A stretch of DNA of 64,000 nt from Prorocentrum cordatum (taxonomy: Eukaryota > Sar > Dinophyceae > Prorocentrales > Prorocentraceae): positions 62,501-126,500 of the forward strand of contig CAUYUJ010018902.1 in the NCBI GenBank assembly GCA_963575745.1, given 5' to 3'. The notes beneath the pieces were generated by a model. The model saw nothing but the letters and a program-made list of their open reading frames with translations. It was not told the origin of the DNA and searched no databases. Position 1 is the first letter of the stretch, and each line of letters starts with the position of its first letter. Made by a program: the position numbers and the translations under genes. Shown here piece by piece: positions 49,586 to 58,764 of the stretch.

Positions 49586-49880
49586 GACGGACAGAACCCC
49601 CTTTTTGCAAAACCTGGTTTTGTGAAAACCTCGCCATCGCTCGGACGTCCATTCCCTGTATTTTCTTCGGTTTCGTGCGTGGTTTTTTCGCCAAATGGTC
49701 AAGGATGATCCTCGATGGTGCCCACCGAGGAAAAAATGCACACGTCCGAGCGATGCCAAGAACCGACCCCGGGCCCGAACCTGGCGGGCGCCAGCCTCGA
49801 AAATGACGGTCGCGGCGTCCCCTCGAGAACCGAACATGGACAATGCACGAATCGACGTGCCAGGGTGGGGGGTCTGTCCA
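49586..49880. mobile_element. Short TIR element (GGACAGAACCCCC family), copy 2
   Basis: Starts GACGGACAGAACCCCCTTTT, ends GGGGGGTCTGTCCACC. Shares TGTGAAAAC, AACCTGGCGGGCGC and CCTCGAGAACCGAA with 33,321-33,481. About 130 bp longer because of a nested insertion at 49,630-49,760. Confidence 0.75.
49630..49762. mobile_element. Nested insertion with 14-bp inverted ends
   Basis: CATCGCTCGGACGT (49,635-49,648) and ACGTCCGAGCGATG (49,742-49,755) are perfect inverted repeats. The 33 kb copy lacks this segment, joining GTGAAAAC directly to GACC. AAAAC/AGAAC at the two edges may be a 5-bp duplication with one change. Confidence 0.65.
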
Positions 49881-49964
49881 CCCCCGGACGAGGAGGGGCG
49901 CCCCGACCCATCAGCGAGGGAGACGGGCCCGAAGGCCAGAGGCCCTGCCGATCCCGAAGTGGTC

Positions 49965-50130
49965 CTTCTCCTCCTCCTCCTCCCTCCTCCTCCTCCTCCT
50001 CCTCCTCCTCCTCCTCCTCCTCCTCCTTGTCCTCCTTGTCCTCCTCCTCCCTTTCCTCCTCCCTTTCCTCCTCCCTTTCCTCCTCCTCCTCTTCCTCCTC
50101 CTCCTCCTCCTCCTCCTCCCTGTCCCTAGA
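49965..50130. repeat. (TCC)n microsatellite
   Basis: CTC triplets with TTG and CCCTTT interruptions. Confidence 0.95.
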
Positions 50131-50194
50131 GTCGGGCCTGGGACAGAGGAACACCCTTCCAGAACAGGAGGCCCTCCGCCGGCCAAAGCGGACA

Positions 50195-50275
50195 GAACAT
50201 CCCAGGGTACCCTCCCCAGGATGCACAAGAGCACGTGCAACAAGCACACAGGACCCCAGGGTACCCTCCCCGAGC
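50195..50275. repeat. Direct repeat of CCCAGGGTACCCTCCCC
   Basis: Occurs at about 50,201 and 50,258, about 57 bp apart; GGGTACCC is palindromic. Confidence 0.8.
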
Positions 50276-50319
50276 CGACCTCGCTCTTGTGCCTCGGTCC
50301 GACCTTGAAGTTCAGATGA

Positions 50320-50525
50320 CCCCCTTGCTCTGCAGGATCCTGCAAGATCTGGCGCTCTGGCTGACCCCCGTTTCTGACGAAGCCAGGACGAAGATACATT
50401 CAGGTGAGGACGAATCGAGCATATCTGAGATCTGGCGGCTCTGGAGCATGCCTCAGGCGCCGCGGCCTTCTCAGAGCGTTCCAGAACGATCTGCCAGCGT
50501 TATGGAACGCTCTGCAACGAATCTA
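50320..50525 (+). repeat. Composite of GCAGGATCCTGC and GGCGGCTCTGGAG repeats
   Basis: Tail of the GCAGGATCCTGC family (50,330-50,375, ending CTCTGGCTGACCCCCGT) followed directly by GACGAATCGAG, GAGATCTGGCGGCTCTGGAG, GCGCCGCGGC and GAGCGTTCCAGAACG. The same two families are neighbours at 26,500-27,110. Confidence 0.8.
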
Positions 50526-50589
50526 TCCTCGTCCAAGCCCCATCCGACCATTTGCACTAACCCCCGCCTCTAGACTCCCGACGAATTTT

Positions 50590-50695
50590 GGGAAGCCAAA
50601 AGGTATCGATACCGCTACTCCCCAGACCTCTCCTGGGGTGCGTTCTGATCAGGATTTCGAGGCGAATCCAGCAATGGCGGCAAGGGCCGCTCAGG
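50590..50695 (+). repeat. TCTGATCAGGATTTCGAGGC repeat, copy 3
   Basis: CCAAAAGGTATCGATACCGC, GGGGTGCGTTCTGATCAGGA, GGCGAATCCAGC and GGCGGCAAGGGCC. Parallels 34,370 (CCAAAAGGTAATCTTCCGGG) and 46,905. Confidence 0.8.
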
Positions 50696-50769
50696 GGGGG
50701 GCCCAAAAGAAAACGAGGCAAGGGTACATAGAGGTATGAGTACCTGTTCCTACTCCGAAAATGGGTATG

Positions 50770-50822
50770 TCCAGCACCATCAATACCACCATCACCACCA
50801 CCACCACCACCATCAGCATCAC

Positions 50823-50874
<52 letters not shown>

Positions 50875-51390
50875 GTCATCATCATCATCATCATCGTCAT
50901 CATCATCATCAGCAGCAGCATCACCATCATCAGCATCGCCGTCGTTAGTTTCAGCATCATCATAATCATCAGCATCATCCTCATCATCATCATCACCACC
51001 ATCATCATCTTCATAATCGTCACCATCATCAGCATCATAATCATCGTCATCATCATCCTCATAATCCTCGTAATCCTCCTCCTCCTCCTCCTCATCATCA
51101 TCATCATGATCCTGATCATGATTATCCTCCTCATCTTCATCTCCATCACTATCACCATCACCATCATCATCATCAGCATCATCATCATCATCATCATCAT
51201 TATCATCGTCATCATCGTCGTCAGAATCACCATAACCACCACCATCAATACCACCACCAACACCATCACCACCATCACCACCACCATCATTATCATCATC
51301 ATCATCAACAGCATCATCAGCATCATCATCATCATCATCATAATCATCATCATCATTATGAACATCATCACCACCATCATCATCATCAAT

Positions 51391-51442
<52 letters not shown>

Positions 51443-51465
51443 CCAGCACTACCATCTCCCTGAGC
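50770..51465. repeat. (ATC)n tract, about 700 bp
   Basis: CATCATC triplets with CACC and CATCGTC variants. Ile-rich and Met-rich frames (50,691-51,723) are artefacts. Confidence 0.95.
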
Positions 51466-51800
51466 CCTTCACCCTCACCCTCACCCTCCGCCCTCCACCC
51501 CCCACCAGCAACAGCACCATCACCAACATCACCACCCTCATCATCCTCCCTCCTCGCTCCTCTCTCACCCCCCTCCTCCTCCATCTCTTCCCTCCGCCTT
51601 CCCTCCCTCGCCGGCCCCATCCCGGACCGCCGCCCTGCCATTCTCTCCGCGCAGGGGCACTCGCAAAGCGCGGGGCGGCCCGCGCCCGCTACCAGGCAGG
51701 GAGCCTCCCAGGCGGCTCCGTAAAACGTCCAAGGGCGGGCTGCTCCCGCTGCGCCACGCCTCTCGCTGCGCCCCCGCGGGCCTGGCCGCGCCGAATGATT
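51466..51800. other. No gene; pyrimidine-rich then GC-rich
   Basis: CACCCTCACCCTC and TCCTCC runs to about 51,600; nothing coding. Confidence 0.5.
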
Positions 51801-51802
51801 CG

Positions 51803-51997
51803 AGGTCTCCTAGATGGGGTCCGAGCAGACGGGGTCGGAGGATTGCACTGGATCGCCGATGCATCGGCGACCTCGGCGATGCATTGGCGACGTTGACGTG
51901 AAGCAAATCGAGCTACACATCGAGCCGCATCGCCGATGCATCGGCGATGCGGATCGATCCTTCGACCCCATCCACTCGGACCCCAGTTAGGAAGCCT
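51803..51997 (+). mobile_element. MITE-like element A, copy 3, with possible 9-10 bp target duplication
   Basis: Left AGGTCTCCTAGATGGGGTCC GAGCAGACGGGGTCGGAGGAT; right ATCCTTCGACCCCATCCACT CGGACCCCAGTTAGGAAGCCT. The interior matches copies 1 and 2 (CATCGAGCCGCATCGCCGAT). GAATGAT occurs just outside both ends (51,793-51,799 and 51,999-52,005), suggesting an imperfect 9-10 bp duplication. Confidence 0.85.
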
Positions 51998-52199
51998 AGA
52001 ATGATGGGGGGCAGAAGCGGCATTTGTTCCGAGCGATCAACATCCGATTCCGCGCCTTTTCTCCCGCCCCGAAGATGCCACCACCAGGCTATATGCCAGA
52101 AATCTGGGCCTCATGTTGGGCGGCCAAAGCATCGATATGTTTCACAAGGGGTGTCCAGGGAGAACGAACCAGGCACGTTACGCACGTCCCCAGCGCCTA

Positions 52200-52395
52200 G
52201 CTTATTGGGCTGTACATACACATGCTAATACTAGATGTCCTCAGAAGCGCGCGTCCGACCCGATCATATGGTATACCTATAGTGTATCGTTTCCCGAGCG
52301 GCATGGCCAGAAAGCGCCGCTCACCACGCATATACAAAAAGATTTCTCGGTGCGCGCGTCGCCCCTGGGGGGCGGCGCACACATAATAGTAGTAC
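52200..52395 (+). repeat. Dispersed element D, copy 2
   Basis: See 46,625-46,825: AATACTAGATGTCCTC, CGTCCGACCCGATCATATGG, TTTCCCGAGCGGCATGGCCA, AAGATTTCTCGGTGCGCGCG and GCGCACACATA. Confidence 0.85.
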
Positions 52396-52639
52396 CCATC
52401 GGTCGGAAGAAGTAGGTATACACATGCAGTAGGATGGCGGATAGAGTAGATTGGGTTCGGGCCGGCCTAGAGAACAACACGAAGAAACAAACCATCGATT
52501 TTGAAGCAGGAAGGCGCTTGAGGCAGACTGGGCCTTGGGAATCCAGAGATGCGTACTCTCAACGACCGATGGGTATGTTGGGGTGGAGCCGATTCCGGCG
52601 GACCAGAAACGCTGGGCCCAACCCTGGGCGTCCAGCCCA

Positions 52640-52790
52640 AAGAATGTTCTAAGAACTTTTTGTGGTCTGCGCGAAATGTCCTTAGAACATTTCTGGCTGG
52701 GTGTCTTGTTCTAGCACATCGGGCGTATGTTCTAAGACCATTGTTTTTGTTCTCAGAACGTTTTGGGTTCTAAGAACATTTCGTGGTAGG
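52640..52790. repeat. Cluster of palindromic GTTCTAAGAAC boxes
   Basis: TGTTCTAAGAAC, CTTAGAACATTTC, TTGTTCTAGCAC, ATGTTCTAAGACC, TGTTCTCAGAACG and GGTTCTAAGAACATTTC within 150 bp. Confidence 0.8.
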
Positions 52791-52795
52791 CCGAT

Positions 52796-53379
52796 AGAAA
52801 TGCCGGGACGGTCGGTCCCTGCTCAAGAGCAGGGGCAGCGTCTGAGGCTCGACAGGGGGTGCGTCCGAGTCCCCCTAGGCGTGCGCCCCCGAACTCCCTG
52901 CCCTCGCCGAGCGGCCGGGCTCTCGGTGGCTCCGTCGGGGCCCTCCGGTGAGAATGCACCACGCCATCGAGGCCCCTCGGTGAGAGCACCCAGGGGAAGG
53001 GGGACGCGAGCAGAGCGGGGAGGACGGCTGCAGCAGACGCCGCGAGCTCATGGGAGGAGGACGAGAGGATGAGACGAGGAGCAGGAGTAGGAGGAGGATG
53101 AGGAAGAGAATGTTGAGGCAGTTCTGCTATATTATCAGGAGGCCCCGAATAGCAAAGTGTCAGATGTGAAACAAAGGCTTCTCGACAGCACACTTTGATG
53201 CAGGTCGCGCGTGGCAACTACGACATCCGGGGGACCAACTTACGAACCCACCCACAGGCCACAAGGACGTCTATGAAGACCGTGTAGCGTGCCTTGCGTA
53301 TCTCTTTGTCCCGTGCCAACTGTTTGGTAGAACGTTGATTCTGCTGCAATAAGATAGACCCGTGCATTTTCTATTTATC
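52796..53379. other. No gene recognised
   Basis: GC-rich to 53,080, then AT-richer to 53,400. The latter may be the 3' flank of the minus-strand LINE. Confidence 0.4.
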
Positions 53380-56260
53380 CATTACTGAATAATAGAATCG
53401 TTCTTCACCTTGTCGCCGTGTCTTCGGGGATGACGCAAGACATCGCTGCACCCAACCCTGGCCGTTTCCCACGTCGCGCGTCTCTTCCAACCCGGCCGGT
53501 GTCTCCAGTCAAGCTTGGCTCGCTTGGCGAAAGACAGGGAAGACTGCGGACAATGTTTGCCATGCTGCTTCCGTATCGCTGCATAGGACAGATCGGACAG
53601 AGATCTGCGCGAGGTTTGCGCTGCTATCACGTGGGATTGAAACGGCAGGAGCCAATGAGGAACAGCAGCAGATTTGTCCTTCGAATCTGTGAACTCGCTC
53701 GAGAACGAGTTCCACAACCGCCTTGAAACCGAGGGCGCGATGCACTTTACGGGCGTGCTAGCTGCTTGGCGGCCCGCTTCATGTAGTCTTCCCACTTCTC
53801 CGCATCCAGCTTGCGGTACCGGCCCACTCTACGAAGCAGCCACCCTTCGGACTCGCGCAAATTCAATATTTGCTGAGTGCCCAACCTTCCGCTCCATATA
53901 ACAAACAAAGGGGGAAACTCTCAGAGATCCTTTTCATTCGTTCCGTTCGTGAGATGTCTTTTAGGGTGAAGGACTTGTCCGCCCAGAACGTCCGGATGGC
54001 TTTCCCGAGTCTGTGATCAAATGCTTGTTTGGTGCCGCCGTCGTCGGCGATGTCCACCCCGGGTTACACGCTGTGCCTTTGCCAGAAGAGAGCGTGGTAG
54101 CCCTCCTGGAGCCCCGCCGGGTCGTGCGCGGAGGGGAGCATGCCTAAAATTTCGAGCTGGTCTGAAGCACCTGCAGCAGATGTCATGAACGCGAGGCTCT
54201 CCTCCTTCCAGGAGACACCGAAAGAGTTCATGGCGGCCGTCAGTTCTTCGACCATGGTGACCAGCTGCGCCTCGGAGCGGGCCATGATGAAGAAGCTCTC
54301 TTCCAAGCATAAACGTGTGAATCGTGTGCCCATGAGTGTCACTCCCAACTCTCTATGGGTCCAGCTGTCCACCAGATCGGTAAATATCGCCTGAATGAAG
54401 ATATTCCATTTGCTCGGAGCGTCCGGGGCACCGTGCCTTTCTACCTTGTTGTGTTGGATGGTGCAGCTCTCGAGCACGCGGTCGAAAATGAGTCTCATCT
54501 GCATCCCCCGACCATCCCTGAGCAACGCTGCACTCAAGCGGGGAAGGGAGGCCGAGTTTGCGCATAGATGCGGCGACAGTTCGCGGATGTAGGTGGTCGA
54601 ACGCCTGGTAGACGTCCCCGATGGCCAAGTAAAAGGGCTGTTTCCCCGGCCACTCGTGAGCTGTGGACAACTTGTGTCGCAACGGCTCTGTGATTCGATT
54701 GCACGCCATGGTGGGTGTAAAACCTAGCGTGCACACTTTTGCCCCAGTAGTCGGAGTGGCCTCCCGGAGAAGAATCATCAACGAGCTAGTGTACTATTTG
54801 AGCACAGCGCTGACAAAACTCATACCCCTGAAGTTCGACATGCGCTGGGCGTCCGCGGCGGATTCAGCTGAGAAGATCACGGTAGCTAGCAACCAAACCT
54901 GGATCGGTTCGGAAACGGGTCCCTCAAACCTGGCAGTGAACGTTTCTGCCATGCGGTAAACAGCTAATACCGCCAGATGTTTCACCATCTCGAATGTCAC
55001 CCTGTCGTGGCCTGGTGCCCCGCCGTCTCGTAAAGCCGAGAAGCCATGCATCACATCACCCACAGTAAATGTCCCGTGGTGATGGCCCCCCTCCCGGGGG
55101 GGGAACGTCCAGAAGGACTGGATGAGATTGGCGCGGTCCGCGTCCCGCCACTGGTCGAAATACTTCTTGGCACAATACTCGTTGACGACGGCGGCCCACT
55201 GGGCCCTGTCGTACACGACGTGGCCGCTACTGTCGACAAGTTGGCGGATGGACGGCTTGTGCATAGATTTCCTCCCACCTGGCACGGTGGCCCATGCCTT
55301 GGCCCTATTCCAGAAACTCTGAGCGCGTCTCAAACGTTTCCGGACTTCCCGTTTTTAGGACTGTTCTGCCAGCCGCTCCTCCTGCTGGAGTTTGTGGATG
55401 TGCGCCGGCTTGAGGAACGCCTGACGGGCTCTGGACGCCTTCGTGGCGTGGTCCGTACCTTCTGCGAAATCCAGGACGACAGAAGACACGGTGCTGAGGT
55501 CGAAGCTGTCCTCCGTGAGCGCGCCCTCCGCCTTGGAACGGAAATTGCGCAGAGCGTATTCAGAATCCGGCCTCCATCCAGTAGTCGACGGGGTGCGCAA
55601 AGCGTAACCCACAGACGAAGACGAACTAATAATGAGAACTACAAGTGGGAGATGGTCGAATCGCCAGCCTCGCTGCCATACCAGTCCGTCCCAGGTTCGG
55701 ATGGAGCATCGTGCTCGGAGCCTCGGGGAGCATCCCAGGAAATCGATTGTGGAACGAGATCTGTCTGCGTGCCTTGAGAGGGTAGGTTGGTCGGCTTGTC
55801 CGGATACTGTAGACCCAAACGTACATTTGAAGATGTGAGTAACGAGACTGATGATCGAGAGCTGCCTTTCCAGATAGACCCCCGCCTCCCACTGTCCTAC
55901 TCCGGCCCCCATCCCGATCGTCCCCTCCAAGTGCGGCAATGGTGTGTTGAAGTCCCCCCCATAGATATTATGATGAACATGCGGATGTTGATGGATACGA
56001 TGATGTATGTGTTGGAACTCCCGCACGGCCTCGTGGGACACGGTGCTGTCTAGCCCAGACTGAGGAACGCAAGCGAAGCAGAGGGCCGCATTGCCGAAGA
56101 CAATGCCTGCAGCCGAATGAGACGAAATGCACTCTGAAGCGGCATTACGGGCCAGGTGCGCTGGCCATAGCAATGCCACTTGCGAACCCCTCGCGCGTCT
56201 CACCTCCCAACCCGGGAACTGAGGATCGACGTCCCAATGCTTGACCCCCTGGAAAGTCAC
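53380..56260 (-). pseudogene. Decayed non-LTR retrotransposon (EN-RT), catalytically dead RT
   Basis: Minus strand, several frames in order. Endonuclease (56,260-55,355): GGDFNTPLPH, RSTIDFLG, RFDHLPLVV. RT palm and fingers (55,333-54,780): HGFSALRDGGAPGHDRVTFE, FRGMSFVSAVLK. Next (54,781 on): FTPTMACNRITE, then motif A PFYLAIGDVYQAFDHLHP. Next frame (54,537-54,064): motif C region RLCLEESFFIMARSEAQLV, where the expected FADD is LEES (54,295-54,306), so both catalytic Asp are gone. The C-terminal part (54,057-53,400) has HRLGKAIRTFWADKSFTLKD and LLYGAEGWALSK. At least three frame changes. Confidence 0.85.
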
Positions 56261-56820
56261 GACGCAATTGGTGTCGTACCACTGTCTGATTCATCCCAAC
56301 ACTTCTCCGGCCTCCTCGACGGCCAGGTTGCCGATGTTCTAGATGAACACCTTGAAGCCCAGCCTCGACTTAGCCGAGCCTCGTGGCGCCGGCCGGGATC
56401 AGCGGCGAAGCGCGGTGTAGGCTGTGTCCTTCGTCACGGTGTTGGTCATCTCACCCCGTACCGACTCCACGATGGTCCACTCCCCCGTTTAGGTGGCCAC
56501 ACGGGGTGGCCGCGGCAGGCCCGTGCGGAGGCGAAGAACAACCAGGTGCGTGGTATGGAATAGGGAAACGGGAAGGCGGAGCGGGAGGGAGGGGGAGGAG
56601 GAGCGGGAAGATGGAGGAGTGAGAGGGGGGGTGAGCGGGGGTAGGAGGGGAGGATCGGATGACTGCAACAACGAGAAGTGAGGAAGGGGAGCGGGAGTGC
56701 GAGCGAGAGAGGACCTGGGCCAGTGGCGAAAGGAGAGAACATGATGGTTCGGCCCAAGGGGTCGGCAGCCGGACTCACCTGGACGAAGCGTGGCAAACGG
56801 CTGGAGGGAGACATCTCCCT
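56261..56820. other. No gene recognised; GA-rich 56,570-56,720
   Basis: Purine-rich GGGAGGGGG stretches on the plus strand; the left part may be 5' remnant of the LINE. Confidence 0.4.
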
Positions 56821-57375
56821 CCTCCTCCCTCCTCGGTACTCCCTCCTCCCTTCTCCTTCATTACTCCTCCCTGCTCCCTCCACATTCCTGCCTCCTCCCT
56901 CCCTCCTCATCCCCTCCTCCTCCTTTTAAAGTTGCGCGGACCTGAAGCACGGGCTTGCGACGTTCATCCTCCTCCTTTTCCTCCTCCTCCTTCTCGTCCT
57001 CCTCCTCCTCCTCCTCCTCCTCCTCCTCCGCCTCCTCCTCCTCCTCCTCCTCCCTCCTCCTCCCTCCTCCTCCTCCTCCTCCTCCTCCTCCTCCTCCTCC
57101 TCCTCCTCCTCTCCTCCTCCTCCTCCTCCTCCCTCCCTCCCTCCTCCCTCCCTCCCTCCTCCCTCCTCCCTCCCTCCCTCCTCCCTCCTCCCTCCTCCTC
57201 CTCCCTCCTCCTCCCTCCTCCCTCCTCCTCCTCCCTCCTCCCTCCTCCCTCTTCCCTCTTCCATCCTCCCTCCTCCCTCCTCCCCCTTCACCTCCCGTCT
57301 CTTCCCTTCACTTTCCACCTCCTCTTCCCTTCCAGCCCCTCCCGCCTCCCTGTGTTCCTTTCATTCTCCCCCTTC
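56820..57375. repeat. Long (TCC)n/(CTCC)n microsatellite
   Basis: About 550 bp of CTC and CTCC units, broken by GGACCTGAAGCACGGGCTTG (56,939-56,958). Confidence 0.95.
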
Positions 57376-58370
57376 CTCCCCAGGAGGAGGGCGGGAGGAC
57401 CGCGAGATGGAGCACGCCAGCTATGCACCTGCCGATCCTGGTCAGGAAGGCGCCTTCACAGATCCCGGGGCGTGGCCGGGCCCGGCCAGGATTGGTGCAG
57501 GTGCTCAGCTCGCGTCCTGCGAAGGAGGAGGATTTACAGCCTACGAGGATATGGCCACAAGCCCAAATCTCGACCATGCGTCAAGTGGAACAGAAACCTG
57601 CCGCGTGACTTTCTCGGATAGGCGCTGGACCCCCTCCCTGGTGCCGGAATCGCAAGACAGGGGGCCCAGTGCAGATCCGCCAAAATGAGCGAACCTTCGA
57701 AACTGTATGTTTAGGCATTTCTTCTTCGAATATTGGCCAAACCGCTCAGGCTGCCGACCCATTTGCCGACCATCGTCCCTCGCCCCGCCAGGACCTGTAA
57801 ACTGGCGGTCAGCATCCGCACGTGCACTGCTCCTGGGTGGGGAGGTTCGCGGATGAAGACGCGGCAACAAGGAGTTGCTTGATACCCCCGTCAGGGCTGG
57901 AACCGATCGGGGGACGCAAAGGTGGGGTAGGAACAGAGCTGGGGCAAAGACGAAAACCCTTTTTGAACGGCTCCAGGAAGAACTAGGTGTGAGCACCCGG
58001 CTGGGCTCGATCCCCAACCCCCACCTTGGCATGCACCACCACCACCACTGTCACAGGGATACTCCCAAACGGGGAACCCTGACACGGGCAGTGGGCAATT
58101 TCTCGGCCATGCCTTGTCGCACCGCCGCGGCGACTGGTCCTCGACGCGGAATCCAACAAGGGGCGACGGCGCGGGCGCCCACCCTCTCTTCTGGAAGGTT
58201 AGATGCGCCGCGGGCACCCGCAGGTCGCGAGGTTCTCGGCAGCGAACCCTGCGATGACGGGAACGAAACCGGATACGTTTCGGGGAACGGCGCCCGCTCG
58301 CATACGCCTCAATCCGGACCAGCCCTGCCCATCGGGCCAAGAGGGCCCCAGGGGAAACATGCGAAGAAAA
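57376..58370. other. No gene recognised
   Basis: Open frames on both strands (for example 57,541-58,032 minus, 57,875-58,477 plus) lack motifs and balanced composition. GATCCCGGGGCGTGGCCGGG near 57,463 is a GC-rich hairpin. Confidence 0.35.
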
Positions 58371-58374
58371 AGGG

Positions 58375-58470
58375 GGAGAAAAGAGGGGGAGGAAGAGGAG
58401 GGGGGGAAGGGGGGGAGGAGGATGAACAGGAGGAGAAGGAGGAGGAGGAGGAGGAGGAGGAGGAAAACTA
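58375..58470. repeat. (GGA)n microsatellite
   Basis: GGGGGAGG then GGAGGAGGAG triplets. Confidence 0.92.
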
Positions 58471-58760
58471 CTACTAAATCCTCTCGGGGCGAATCTTCTG
58501 AACAGATCTGAGGCCACCCTAGGAACGGCCTATAGCCGAGATGTTGGGCCTCCAGCCCGCCCACTAGGCCCGATGGTATCATGGCCCCAACCAACCGGCC
58601 ACGACCCCCCGCAAGCAGAGGGGGGCAAGCGCAGAAACCCAGCCAGGCAGGGAACCACGCAGCAGCACGCAGAGCGAGGGGCCAGCGAGGGAGGGAGGGA
58701 GGGGAGGAGGGAAGGACGGCAGCACAAGCGGCAGACACGCAGCGGCAAGGGGAGACGGGT
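58471..58760. other. No gene recognised
   Basis: Contains GGGAGGGAGGGAGGG near 58,690. Nothing coding. Confidence 0.4.
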
Positions 58761-58764
58761 CCAC

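Noticed and set aside
50691-51723. Met-rich and Ile-rich frames of more than 300 codons
   Set aside because: ATC microsatellite; the flanking Pro/Ser part is pyrimidine-rich low complexity.
56659-57621. Pro/Ser/Leu-rich 320-codon plus-strand frame
   Set aside because: Almost entirely TCC/CTCC microsatellite, with no recognisable domain at either end.
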